A stretch of DNA of 64,000 nucleotides, from contig NZ_JAEQBW010000002.1 of assembly GCF_016679925.1 (NCBI RefSeq), positions 496,001-560,000 of the forward strand, written 5' to 3'. Positions 38,750-47,321 of this stretch are shown one piece after another (the first letter of the stretch is position 1; each line of letters opens with the position of its first letter). The notes below the pieces were generated by a model. It was not told the DNA's origin. It saw only the letters and a program-made list of their open reading frames with translations, and ran no database searches. A program made the position numbers and the translations under genes. The stretch comes from Marivirga aurantiaca. Its GTDB lineage: Bacteria > Bacteroidota > Bacteroidia > Cytophagales > Cyclobacteriaceae.

Positions 38750-39219
38750 GGTTTAGCGGGTTAATTTTAAATTCCAATTGACAAACCTAATAGTGGAGTA
38801 CATGACCAACAGATTACTTCGCATGAATTCCGTGCCAACGGAATAGCATGCTCGCAATAACCAGTAGGAGTAAATTTTGATCGATAATATAAACCTTAGT
38901 CATCACAGACTGCTTCCTTGATTTTGTCTGAAAATTACCGGCTAACAGTTATTTCCACTTTAAGTACTTCCAAGTCCGTAAGCCCTTGGAATACTCTCAA
39001 TGGCGAGAGCATTCCGATTGTATCAATATCCAAAAGTCAATAGCTGTAAATTCATCACCCTTAGTAGATATTTTCTACAGGCTAACTCATTTTTAATCTA
39101 CTTCTCTTCCCAATAACTCAACTATCTCATAGCTTAACAGTAAAAAACCCATAAAAATATAGTTGTTGCACTAACAATTTCCTTATTTTGTTGTTTAATT
39201 GAGTAGCATAACTAACATC
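38750..39219. other. 470-base gap before ispG
   Basis: Besides the REP-like repeat there is a second hairpin at about 38988-39016 (GGAATACTCTC AATGGC GAGAGCATTCC), 10 bp with one mismatch. No gene or tRNA is visible. Confidence 0.5.
38811..38861. repeat. REP-like palindromic repeat
   Basis: GATTACTTCGCATG at 38812-38825 and CATGCTCGCAATAAC at 38847-38861 are near-palindromic arms; in between ATTCCG/CGGAAT pair. The outline GATTACTTCGC...GCTCGCAATAAC resembles widely dispersed bacterial palindromes (gattgcttcgc/gcgaagcaatc type), recognised from memory. Confidence 0.5.
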
Positions 39220-41175
39220 ATGGAGATTTCTGTCAAAAACTTTCAACAATACTGTAATAGCCTGGTTCAATATAGCCGCAGAAAGACCATTCCTGTGAGG
39301 GTAGGGGACATCACCATTGGCGGAGATCACCCCATTATTTTGCAGTCCATGACTACCGTTGACACCATGGACACAGAAGGCTCAATAGAACAATCTATCC
39401 GCATGATTGAAGCTGGCTGCCAACTGGTACGTATTACAGCCCCATCTATAAAAGAAGCTGAAAATTTACGGGCCATTAAAGAAGGTCTTGTCAAAAGAGG
39501 CTACAACACCCCTTTGGTGGCGGACATTCATTTTACCCCTAACGCTGCCGAACTGGCCGCTAAGATAGTCGAGAAAGTAAGGGTAAATCCCGGCAACTAT
39601 GCCGATAAAAAGAAATTTGAAATAATTGAATATACTGAGGAAAGCTATCAGGCTGAATTAGACCGGATTAAAAAACGATTTGCGCCATTAGTGAAAATCT
39701 GCAAAGCCCATGCCACAGCTATGCGAATTGGTACCAACCATGGCTCTTTGTCCGACCGGATCATGAGTCGCTATGGAGATACACCATTTGGCATGGTGGA
39801 ATCGGCCCTGGAATTTATTCGGATTTGTGAGGAGATGGAATACTACGACATTGTCATTTCCATGAAATCAAGTAATCCACAGGTGATGGTGCAGGCCTAC
39901 CGACTGCTGGTGCAGAAGCTGGATGAAGAAGGTTTAAAGCCTTATCCTTTACATTTGGGAGTAACAGAAGCCGGGGAAGCAGAGGATGGCAGGATTAAGT
40001 CTTCTGTGGGTATTGGTACTTTGCTGGAAGATGGACTGGGGGATACCATCCGGGTATCATTAACGGAAGAGCCTGAATATGAAATCCCTGTGGCTAAAAT
40101 GCTGGCAGAACGTTATGAAAACAGGGGAAACCATGAGCCCATTCCTGAAATAGCTGATTGCCCCTTTAACCCTTTTGAATATGAGAAAAGGGATAGCCGT
40201 AAAGTCAATAATATTGGAGCTAAGGAAGTGCCTGTTGTAATGGCAGATTTCTCTTTAAAAAAGCATATTACACCCGCATCGCTTTTTGCAGTGGGTTATA
40301 ATTATTCTGTGCCTTTGGACAAATGGTCTATTTCCGATTTAGCCTGCGACTATATTTTTACCTACGATAAAACCATTGAATTTGAAATTCCTGGTACGCT
40401 GGGTATTGTTCACGAATATAAAACATGGTTGACCCAAAAAACCAAAGAAAGAAGATATCCTTTCATCAATGCCAAAGAATATATGGAAGGAGTAGAGCAA
40501 CATCCAACTCTCAATTTTATTTATGCCACTTTACCTGATTTGAATAAATCTTTAATTGAGCGGTTAAAAGAAGATAAAAAAGCTGTGTTGTTGATTGATA
40601 CCTACAATGAACATGGAATGGCGGAACAGAGGCGTTTGTTTGTTGATTTAATAAATGCCCGATGCGATGTGCCGGTAATTATTGGAAGGGCCTACAGAGA
40701 CTTGCCAATTGAAAAACTTCAATTATATGCGGCCACTGATATGGGGGCTTTGTTAATTGACGGGATGGGAGATGGTGTATTTATAGCTGCAGAAAATTGT
40801 GGTGGTGATAAAGCCGTGAATGAAACAGCTTTCAATATTTTACAGGCCAGCCGGACCAGGATTTCCAAAACAGAATATATTTCTTGCCCGTCCTGTGGCA
40901 GAACCTTGTTTGATTTGCAGGAAACCACTGCCATGATCAGGTCAAGGACTCATCATCTTAAAGGAGTGAAAATTGGAATAATGGGATGTATTGTAAATGG
41001 GCCGGGTGAAATGGCAGATGCTGATTATGGTTATGTGGGTTCAGGGAAAGGTAAAATCACCCTTTATAAAGGACAAGAAGTAATGAAAAAAAGCGTTCCC
41101 TCAGAAAGAGCAGTGGACGAATTAATAGATATTATCAGAAAAGATGGTAAATGGTTAGAACCCGAAACAATGTAA
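39220..41175 (+). CDS. ispG: 4-hydroxy-3-methylbut-2-enyl diphosphate synthase, large form
   Basis: 651 residues from the ATG at 39220 (TTG at 39199 rejected). Penultimate enzyme of the MEP isoprenoid pathway. The N-terminal TIM barrel starts RRKTIPVRVGDITIGGDHPIILQSMTT; the central insertion of the plant/Bacteroidetes class is present (roughly residues 310-550); the C-terminal [4Fe-4S] domain shows CPSCGRTLFDLQ and GCIVNGPGEMADADYGYVG. Length about 650 fits the large form. Monocistronic. Confidence 0.96.
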   Translation: MEISVKNFQQYCNSLVQYSRRKTIPVRVGDITIGGDHPIILQSMTTVDTMDTEGSIEQSIRMIEAGCQLVRITAPSIKEAENLRAIKEGLVKRGYNTPLVADIHFTPNAAELAAKIVEKVRVNPGNYADKKKFEIIEYTEESYQAELDRIKKRFAPLVKICKAHATAMRIGTNHGSLSDRIMSRYGDTPFGMVESALEFIRICEEMEYYDIVISMKSSNPQVMVQAYRLLVQKLDEEGLKPYPLHLGVTEAGEAEDGRIKSSVGIGTLLEDGLGDTIRVSLTEEPEYEIPVAKMLAERYENRGNHEPIPEIADCPFNPFEYEKRDSRKVNNIGAKEVPVVMADFSLKKHITPASLFAVGYNYSVPLDKWSISDLACDYIFTYDKTIEFEIPGTLGIVHEYKTWLTQKTKERRYPFINAKEYMEGVEQHPTLNFIYATLPDLNKSLIERLKEDKKAVLLIDTYNEHGMAEQRRLFVDLINARCDVPVIIGRAYRDLPIEKLQLYAATDMGALLIDGMGDGVFIAAENCGGDKAVNETAFNILQASRTRISKTEYISCPSCGRTLFDLQETTAMIRSRTHHLKGVKIGIMGCIVNGPGEMADADYGYVGSGKGKITLYKGQEVMKKSVPSERAVDELIDIIRKDGKWLEPETM

Positions 41176-41257
41176 TACTGTTAGCTAGTTGAGTTTGAAC
41201 AGGCAGCCATTGTGGATTTATTTTCAAACTTAATTTTATACTATCAAACAATATTTT

Positions 41258-41488
41258 ATGAAAGAGCAAAGAGATTTGGAAGAATTAAATAACAGCTCTT
41301 CAAACAATTGGAAAAGTTATTTTCAATTGGGAGAAGTAGCTAACTATATCAAAAGGTTATTTGGCAAAAAAGATCCTACTGCCCCATCCAATATCAATTT
41401 AAAAATGATGCATGGCATCAATAAAATTTCCATTATTATGTTTTTAATTGCTATAATTGTAATGTCAGTTAGAGCATTTATGAGATAA
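41258..41488 (+). CDS. Small membrane protein (possibly DUF6728)
   Basis: 76 residues. A polar N-terminus, then PSNINLKMMHGINKISIIMFLIAIIVMSVRAF, giving one C-terminal membrane helix. I recall a Bacteroidota DUF6728 with the same SNINLRMMHGINKIS pattern, but cannot verify. Function unknown. It overlaps the next start by one base (ATAATG), so the two are likely co-translated. Confidence 0.65.
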   Translation: MKEQRDLEELNNSSSNNWKSYFQLGEVANYIKRLFGKKDPTAPSNINLKMMHGINKISIIMFLIAIIVMSVRAFMR

Positions 41489-41844
41489 TGAATATTGAAG
41501 AATTTCGGAATTACTGCATGCAAAAGTATGGTACTACAGAGGAGTTTCCCTTTGGAGAAAGTACATTGGTTTTCAAGGTATTGGGTAAAATGTTTGCCCT
41601 GGTAGATGTAGATTTATTTCAAAGTATTAATCTTAAATGCGATCCTGAAAAAGCCATTGAGCTAAGAGAGAATTATGAGTCTGTAAAACCAGGCTACCAC
41701 ATGAATAAAAAACATTGGAATACCATTGAAATGGATGGCAGTATACCCGATAAGGAAATCCAATTTTGGATTGATCACAGCTACGAATTGGTCGTTTCCA
41801 AATTACCCCAAAAATTAAGAGAGGAAGTAGATCAGAATAAATAA
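41488..41844 (+). CDS. MmcQ/YjbR family protein
   Basis: 118 residues of the MmcQ/YjbR fold: MNIEEFRNYCMQKYGTTEEFPFGESTLVFKVLGKMFALVDV, then KPGYHMNKKHWNTI and ELVVSKLPQKLR. The fold is thought to bind DNA through a CyaY-like surface, but the role is unproven. Its 3' end overlaps the convergent OmpA gene by 13 bases. Confidence 0.93.
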   Translation: MNIEEFRNYCMQKYGTTEEFPFGESTLVFKVLGKMFALVDVDLFQSINLKCDPEKAIELRENYESVKPGYHMNKKHWNTIEMDGSIPDKEIQFWIDHSYELVVSKLPQKLREEVDQNK

Positions 41845-43406
41845 AATTCTACTCTTCTGTTTAATTCCCTTCCATCAATTTCATCATCATTAGTGGCCAG
41901 TGGCCTTTCTTTTCCTTCGCAACTTATTTCTATTCTTAAAGCATTTAAACCTAATGATACCAATGCTTCCTTTACATTCTTTGATCTTCTGCATGAAAGG
42001 TCAATATTGATATTTTCACCACCAATGGCATCGGTATGACCTTCTATTAGTATTTTTAACTGAGGCTTGTTATTGAGTTCTTTAACAATCAACTCTAATA
42101 AAGAATTGTTTTTGTTTTGAATTTTATCTGAGTTAAAATGGAAATAAATATTATTAGTAATTTTAGTTCCTTTGGCACCTGCATCTACATAACCGAGAGT
42201 ATGCTTCTGGCCACCTATACCTAATTTTTCACCTATTTTGGCAAAGAAACCCTGTGAAACAGCCGGCTCCTTTGTTTCTGTGATGTTTTGATTCTCAAAA
42301 TTGAGGTTTACGGCCTCAGGCTTTTCAGGTTGATCAGCCACCATGGTGTTTTCTACTGGGGTGGGAATGATAGCAACTTCCTTTTGGGAAGTAGTGGTAT
42401 CAATTACATTCTGTTCTTCTGTTTCAGGCTTGTTGTCAGCTATTTCCGGCTCTTTTATTTCTGTTTGAGCTGTTACTCCTGATATACTTGTTTTTTGATT
42501 GTTTTTGGCTGCTATGATTTTGTCTTTAATTTCATCGGATAAAGTAGCTCTCCAGATATCCCTGTTGGTTGCACCGGGAGGGTATGAATCATAATAAAGA
42601 TAAGTAAAGCTTGGATCAATGGAGACAAATGTTTCTTCAAAGGGGGTATTGATTATGTTTCCCAAATTTTCAGGTTCTGTCCAGTTATCCCATGAATTAC
42701 TTTTTCTATGGCTCATGTAGAGGTCAGCGGCACCTTGTCCGCTATGCCCATAACTGGCAAAAAACAAGGTATTTCCATCGTTGGTAAGGAAAGGTGCAAA
42801 ATCTGCTTTTTCAGTATTAATGTTTTTACCCATAGTCATTGGAGTGCTATAGGTATTTTCTGCAGGTTGGTATACGCTGTAATAAAGATCCTGGTCACCT
42901 TCGGTATCCTTTCTCTCAACAGCCATGATAATTACTTTTTCTTTGAAATTATAGTCAAAATCCACATAGGGGCTTTTATTGTAAAAACCATCAATGGTCA
43001 TATTAACAGCATCCTTATTGCCTTTTATAAATAAAGCAAGCTCTGAACTTATCCCTTTATAATCGGTGTTTACGAAAATGATGGAATCCTCGGTTGAACT
43101 TATTCGTACTATATCATTGGCTTTTTTATCATTATAGGGACTCCCCAGGTTAACAGGTTTTGTCCATATCCCTCGGGGGTCAAACTTGCTAACCCATACA
43201 TCCTGAAAATCTTTTTCTCCCCGTATATTTTCCGGATGAAACCTTCTGTTGATATAGAGTAATTTGCCATTGTCTGAAATGATGGGCCTAACATCCTGGA
43301 ACTTACTGTTTACATCTCCGGGTATTCCCTCTGTAGTAACTTTCTCCTGGGCAAATGAGAAAGCAGGGATAAATTGTAGAAACAGATAAATATATATTAT
43401 TCGCAC
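41832..43406 (-). CDS. OmpA-family outer-membrane protein with PD40 repeats
   Basis: 524 residues with signal peptide (FLQFIPAFSFAQ). The N-terminal half holds WD40-like PD40 repeats (FAPFLTNDGNTLFFASYG and YLYYDSY), the middle is a Pro/Glu/Thr-rich linker (NKPETEEQNVID...), and the C-terminus is an OmpA-like peptidoglycan-binding domain: IYFHFNSDKIQ, ILIEGHTDAIGG, LSCRRSKNVKEAL. It likely links the outer membrane to peptidoglycan. Convergent with the YjbR gene. Confidence 0.9.
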   Translation of the reverse strand: MRIIYIYLFLQFIPAFSFAQEKVTTEGIPGDVNSKFQDVRPIISDNGKLLYINRRFHPENIRGEKDFQDVWVSKFDPRGIWTKPVNLGSPYNDKKANDIVRISSTEDSIIFVNTDYKGISSELALFIKGNKDAVNMTIDGFYNKSPYVDFDYNFKEKVIIMAVERKDTEGDQDLYYSVYQPAENTYSTPMTMGKNINTEKADFAPFLTNDGNTLFFASYGHSGQGAADLYMSHRKSNSWDNWTEPENLGNIINTPFEETFVSIDPSFTYLYYDSYPPGATNRDIWRATLSDEIKDKIIAAKNNQKTSISGVTAQTEIKEPEIADNKPETEEQNVIDTTTSQKEVAIIPTPVENTMVADQPEKPEAVNLNFENQNITETKEPAVSQGFFAKIGEKLGIGGQKHTLGYVDAGAKGTKITNNIYFHFNSDKIQNKNNSLLELIVKELNNKPQLKILIEGHTDAIGGENINIDLSCRRSKNVKEALVSLGLNALRIEISCEGKERPLATNDDEIDGRELNRRVEFYLF

Positions 43407-43573
43407 AAAATTATTTTACAGATACAATGTAAATATATTATTAACATTGAAATTCAGCCAATGGGGAGGACTTTATAAATTATAATCTAATGTAAATAAT
43501 CTACTTTTTCGATTAACGTAGCTTTCAGGAGTATTAAATTGACACTTATTCTAAACTAAATCATGATTAATTC

Positions 43574-43581
43574 TATTTTTG
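43574..43581 (+). promoter_or_regulatory. Candidate -7 box of the GDSL hydrolase gene
   Basis: TATTTTTG fits TAnnTTTG and lies about 35 bases ahead of the ATG at 43616. No -33 element at the right distance. Confidence 0.35.
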
Positions 43582-43615
43582 TACCGTATGTTTTACATTT
43601 TAGTTAACATATTTG

Positions 43616-44317
43616 ATGAATATTATGAAAACGGCCTTTTTAAGTATATTTTTGTATGTTATTTTAATGAATAACTCAATGAAATTAATGTCGCAAAATA
43701 AGGTGTCCTATTTAGCTTTGGGTGATTCTTATACCATAGGCGAATCGGTGGATGAGGAATCCCGATGGCCTGTTGTATTAACCGAACAACTAAATGAATT
43801 TGGCTTGGAGGTTGAGCTAAAACAGATCATAGCGACTACAGGTTGGACAACCGATGAGTTGTTGGCGGCCATCGATAAAGGACATGATAGTCTGGAACAA
43901 TTTGACTTCGGACTGGTTAGTTTGCTTATAGGCGTGAATAACCAGTATAGGGGATATCCTATTGCTCAGTATGAAAAAGAGTTTGAAGGGTTATTGAAAA
44001 AATCTATTCAACTTTCAGGTAATAGGCCGGACAAGGTATTTGTTGTGAGTATTCCTGATTATGGAATAACCCCATTTGCAGCAGAAAATAATAAAGACAG
44101 TAAAACAGTAACTGAAGAGTTATTTAAATATAATACCATTGCAAGGGAAATAGCGTTAAAATACAAAGTTCATTTTTATGATATTACACCCCTATCGTTG
44201 AAGGCGGTAAAGAAGCCAAAGCAATATCTTGCCACTGATCAACTCCATCCATCGGCAAAAATGTACAGTGAATGGGTGGATTATATGGCAGCCGGGGTAT
44301 ATCAACAATTAAAATAA
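43616..44317 (+). CDS. SGNH/GDSL hydrolase, secreted
   Basis: 233 residues; ATG at 43616 (a second ATG at 43625 is possible). N-terminal signal segment, then block I YLALGDSYTIGES (nucleophile Ser), block III GVNNQYRG, and block V in DQLHPSAKMY (catalytic Asp and His). An esterase or lipase of the SGNH class, probably periplasmic. A lipoprotein gene follows by 7 bases. Confidence 0.9.
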   Translation: MNIMKTAFLSIFLYVILMNNSMKLMSQNKVSYLALGDSYTIGESVDEESRWPVVLTEQLNEFGLEVELKQIIATTGWTTDELLAAIDKGHDSLEQFDFGLVSLLIGVNNQYRGYPIAQYEKEFEGLLKKSIQLSGNRPDKVFVVSIPDYGITPFAAENNKDSKTVTEELFKYNTIAREIALKYKVHFYDITPLSLKAVKKPKQYLATDQLHPSAKMYSEWVDYMAAGVYQQLK

Positions 44318-44324
44318 TAATTAC

Positions 44325-45029
44325 TTGAAGCAAATATTCATCCTTTTGATTGGTTCAGTACTGGTCTTTGCTTCCTGCAAAGACAGGATGGTTTGTGCTG
44401 CCTTTCAGAGTAGTTACATTCTGGATGATCAAAAGCAGGTGGAGAAGTTTTCTTTCTTTCAAAATGATTCACTTGTGCTGGAAGCAAGCAACAATAATTA
44501 TAAAAAGGATATTTATGGTATGTCAGAACGAAAGTATGGTTACTGGCAAGAACAGAGGCTACTTCTGGTGGATCAAAAGGATGTTTTCAGTGAAGAGATA
44601 GATTCTTTATTAGACAAAAGAGATAAAAAACCAGAGGAAATGGCCGAATTCGATATGGATAGTGCTGCCTTACAGAACAATGATACACTTCAGTTTGCAG
44701 AGGGTGAAGATGCATGGGACAACACAAAAAGATTCCATTACAATGTGGATTTCGTAAATTATATGGTTTTAGTGGGGAATGAAGTTCTACTGGCACAAGC
44801 TGTTGCAAGGGATTCTGCTGAAGCAAGAAAAAGCAGAGAGGCACCTGCTGTGAATGATTCCACACAGAAAGAGGGAGGGTTCCTGAAAGGTTTATTTGGT
44901 GGTAAGAAAAATAGAGAGGAGAAGGGAAAGGGCAAACGCAGGTCTGACAATGATGCTGCCGGAGAAGTTAATGAAGCTGTTGCAGTCCCTAAAGAAAACC
45001 CCGCTGATTCAGAAGAAGGAGAGGGATAG
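44325..45029 (+). CDS. Lipoprotein of unknown function, TTG start
   Basis: 234 residues with a TTG start; no in-frame ATG precedes the signal peptide, which reads MKQIFILLIGSVLVFASCKD with the lipobox Cys at 18. The mature part is acidic (TLQFAEGEDAWDN) with a Lys-rich basic block late on (FGGKKNREEKGKGKRR). Not recognised as a family. Follows the GDSL gene by 7 bases, so probably a partner or substrate-binding protein in the same operon. Confidence 0.6.
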   Translation: MKQIFILLIGSVLVFASCKDRMVCAAFQSSYILDDQKQVEKFSFFQNDSLVLEASNNNYKKDIYGMSERKYGYWQEQRLLLVDQKDVFSEEIDSLLDKRDKKPEEMAEFDMDSAALQNNDTLQFAEGEDAWDNTKRFHYNVDFVNYMVLVGNEVLLAQAVARDSAEARKSREAPAVNDSTQKEGGFLKGLFGGKKNREEKGKGKRRSDNDAAGEVNEAVAVPKENPADSEEGEG

Positions 45030-45279
45030 CAACTACTGTTGATCTTTCTTTATGCCATTGTTGTTTTATACTAGAGAGAAATTGCAAACTTAAATCAGGA
45101 CTAAAATACAACTCATTCCACCCCTCTTCTGGAGTGGTACACTTCTCTTCAAAAGCACCCATTCTAAAAAATTTAAGTGATATAAAAGTGGTCAGAATAA
45201 AAACGAGTTATGCTCTTAGTCAATTATCTCCACTGCCTTCCAAAGAACATTTTTGAAATAAATTGCGTAATTTAGTAAT

Positions 45280-45519
45280 ATGAATTGGAATGAAAGGATA
45301 GTATCGGACAATAAAGTTCTATTGGGTAAGCCTATCATAAAAGGGACACGTATTTCTGTTGAGTTCATATTAGAGCGATTGGCTTCCGGCTGGACAGAAG
45401 AAAAAATACTTAATTCATACCCTCATTTAAAAAAGGAAGACATTCAAGCTGTCTTTGCCTACCTGAACGATTGTGTAAAGGATGGGTTAATGGTTGAAAT
45501 ACGAAAGAAGGCCAGTTAA
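45280..45519 (+). CDS. DUF433 family antitoxin-like protein
   Basis: 79 residues. Family pattern MNWNERIVSDNKVLLGKPIIKGTRISVEFILERLASGWTEEKIL, with a helix-turn-helix-like middle. DUF433 proteins pair with PIN-like DUF5615 toxins in VapBC-type modules. Its stop codon overlaps by one base the start of the toxin gene, which is frameshifted. Confidence 0.88.
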   Translation: MNWNERIVSDNKVLLGKPIIKGTRISVEFILERLASGWTEEKILNSYPHLKKEDIQAVFAYLNDCVKDGLMVEIRKKAS

Positions 45520-45864
45520 TGACTTTTTTAGCTAATGAAAATTTCCCGGGTCCCAGTATAGAATACCTTAAGAGGAATTAAAATAAAATCAATCGCTCAA
45601 CTTTCACCGGGAATTACTGATAAGGAAGTAATGAATTTAGCAATGAATGAAAATTTAACTATTTTAACTCATGACAGTGATTATGGTGAACTAATTTTTA
45701 AATATGGTTATAAACCTCAAGAAGGTGTGATATATTTTCGACTATTTGAATTTGAGCCTATTGAACCTGCTACAATTCTACTGCAATTAATGGAGACAGG
45801 ACACAAATTTGTCAATCGTTTAACAGTAGTTGATGAACGCTCTATTAGACAGAGGCCTTATTAA
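45519..45864 (+). pseudogene. DUF5615 PIN-like toxin gene, frameshifted
   Basis: Begins at the ATG overlapping the antitoxin stop: MTFLANENFPGPSIEYLKRN, then a TAA at 45579. The rest continues in the +1 frame: IKIKSIAQLSPGITDKEVM and the previously separate frame MNLAMNENLTILTHDSDYGELIFKYGYKPQEG down to 45864. The two pieces join into one PIN-like domain (DENF..., THDSDYGEL). The shift lies between about 45576 and 45586 in an A/T-rich stretch. It may be an authentic frameshift, a sequencing error, or a programmed shift; a plain break is most likely. Confidence 0.82.
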
Positions 45865-46341
45865 TACTTGGAGCAGTAAAAGACAATAGCGATAGAAACT
45901 GCTTATTAATATCAATTGTATTCATTAAAATTTTTTCCTCCTAACATTTTGAATTAACAAAATAATTACCGAACCTTTGTCCAATAATTAATGACAAACG
46001 AAAATAACATATCAGCTCAACAATTTAACTGCCCTGCTCAAGTGGTAGCTAAAAGTGCTATGGTATTGTCATTAGTGAATTTTTCTGTTCGTCCTAGCCT
46101 TAGGACTTTTAGGCCCTAACGGGCTCTATATTTCAGTGTGCCTTACGCAGGTGCCAAATCTCCACCGTATTTTTTTCTTTTTTCAGTTTAGCAATTAAGT
46201 TTTTAAATCTTAACGTTAATGTCTTTTTGTTAAGGCAAAACTCCTTCTCCCATCGGAGAAGGATTAAGGATGAGGTTTTGATTTAAATCTTAACAAAAAG
46301 ACATTATTTCATTCACATTTTAATTTTTGATATTTCGATCA
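45865..46341. other. Gap ahead of the arginine cluster, with repeats
   Basis: Contains a 42-codon frame at 45991-46119 with three Arg codons near its end, a small hairpin at 46091-46106, and an inverted-repeat element at 46217-46306. Nothing here looks like a normal gene. Confidence 0.5.
46217..46306. repeat. MITE-like palindromic element, copy 1
   Basis: An 18-bp perfect inverted repeat, TAATGTCTTTTTGTTAAG at 46217-46234 and its complement at 46289-46306, encloses a hairpin (CCTTCTCC CATC GGAGAAGG, 46243-46262) and the core GATTAAGGATGAGG. About 90 bases in all, lying just upstream of the GNAT gene. Related cores occur twice downstream. Confidence 0.65.
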
Positions 46342-47085
46342 ATGAAAAATCATCAAAATGTAATCATTAGCATAGCTAATGAGCAGCATGGAAAGTTTTC
46401 TAAAATCATTGCAGATGAAATGGCTTCATCTGCAGCTGCCCGTGGTACAGGTATTGCGCAGCGCACCCCTGAATACATCCAACTAAAAATGGAAGAGGGA
46501 AAAGCAGTGATTGCACTTACCAAAACAGGAGAGTGGGTAGGTTTCTGCTATATCGAGGCCTGGGGCCATGGCAAGTATGTGGCCAATTCCGGGCTGATTG
46601 TCTCTCCACCTTATAGAGGCACAGGTGTGGCCAGCAGCATTAAGGAAAAAATATTTGAGCTTTCCCGCAAAAAATATCCTGAATCTAAAATTTTCGGATT
46701 AACAACCGGCTTGGCAGTGATGAAAATCAATTCAGAGTTAGGCTATGAGCCCGTAACTTATTCTGAACTAACAGACGATGAAGCTTTCTGGAATGGCTGT
46801 AAAAGTTGTGTGAACTATGAAATATTAATGGCGAAAGGTAAATCTAACTGCTTTTGCACTGCCATGCTCTACGATCCTGCATGGGAGCAAAAGAAGAAGC
46901 CGAAAAAGACCAAGTGGGGCAGACATTTCGAAGGAGAGTTTAGCCTCTTTGAGAGATGGATGCGCATTAAAAAGAAGGTGTTTTTAAGAGAGAAGAAAGC
47001 TCAATCTGCTGTAAATAGTAACGAAGGAGGGAAAGCCAAAAAGCTGAACTTCTTTCAAGTTATTGGGTCTTTTTTTAGTTTTTGA
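46342..47085 (+). CDS. GNAT N-acetyltransferase, likely N-acetylglutamate synthase-like
   Basis: 247 residues. The GNAT acetyl-CoA loop is seen as VSPPYRGTGVASSI (RGTGVA). Unlike classical ArgA it has no amino-acid-kinase domain. A C-terminal extension contains CKSC and CFC cysteine pairs, then a Lys-rich tail (KKPKKTKWGR). Its place at the head of the arginine cluster suggests it acylates glutamate in the first step; the position is the main evidence, and a substrate other than glutamate is possible. Confidence 0.7.
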   Translation: MKNHQNVIISIANEQHGKFSKIIADEMASSAAARGTGIAQRTPEYIQLKMEEGKAVIALTKTGEWVGFCYIEAWGHGKYVANSGLIVSPPYRGTGVASSIKEKIFELSRKKYPESKIFGLTTGLAVMKINSELGYEPVTYSELTDDEAFWNGCKSCVNYEILMAKGKSNCFCTAMLYDPAWEQKKKPKKTKWGRHFEGEFSLFERWMRIKKKVFLREKKAQSAVNSNEGGKAKKLNFFQVIGSFFSF

Positions 47086-47123
47086 ATACTCAACATTAGT
47101 AAAATTAAAGAAGTGAAAGAATA

Positions 47124-47201
47124 TCTTTCTGTTTCGTCAGGTCGAGCCTCTTTCTCCTTGGGAGAAGGATTGAGGATGAGGTTTTAGACGTGATAGAAAG
47201 A
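47124..47201. repeat. Palindromic element, copy 2
   Basis: Arms TCTTTCTGTTTCGTC (47124-47138) and GACGTGATAGAAAGA (47187-47201) pair with four mismatches; the core GCCTCTTTCTCCTTGGGAGAAGGATTGAGGATGAGG matches copy 1. Confidence 0.55.
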
Positions 47202-47245
47202 AACAGTATTAAATATTATAGTAAACGTTAAACAATAAAAAAAAT

Positions 47246-47304
47246 GCCTCCTTTTCTCCTTGGGCTTGTCCCTACCAATTGGGAAGGAAGATTGAGGAAG
47301 AGGC
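47246..47304. repeat. Palindromic element, copy 3 (degenerate)
   Basis: GCCTCCTTTTCTCCTTGG and GGAAGGAAGATTGAGGAAGAGGC at the two ends are a degenerate version of the same core, lying directly upstream of argG. Confidence 0.45.
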
Positions 47305-47321
47305 TATAAAACCATCAAAAA

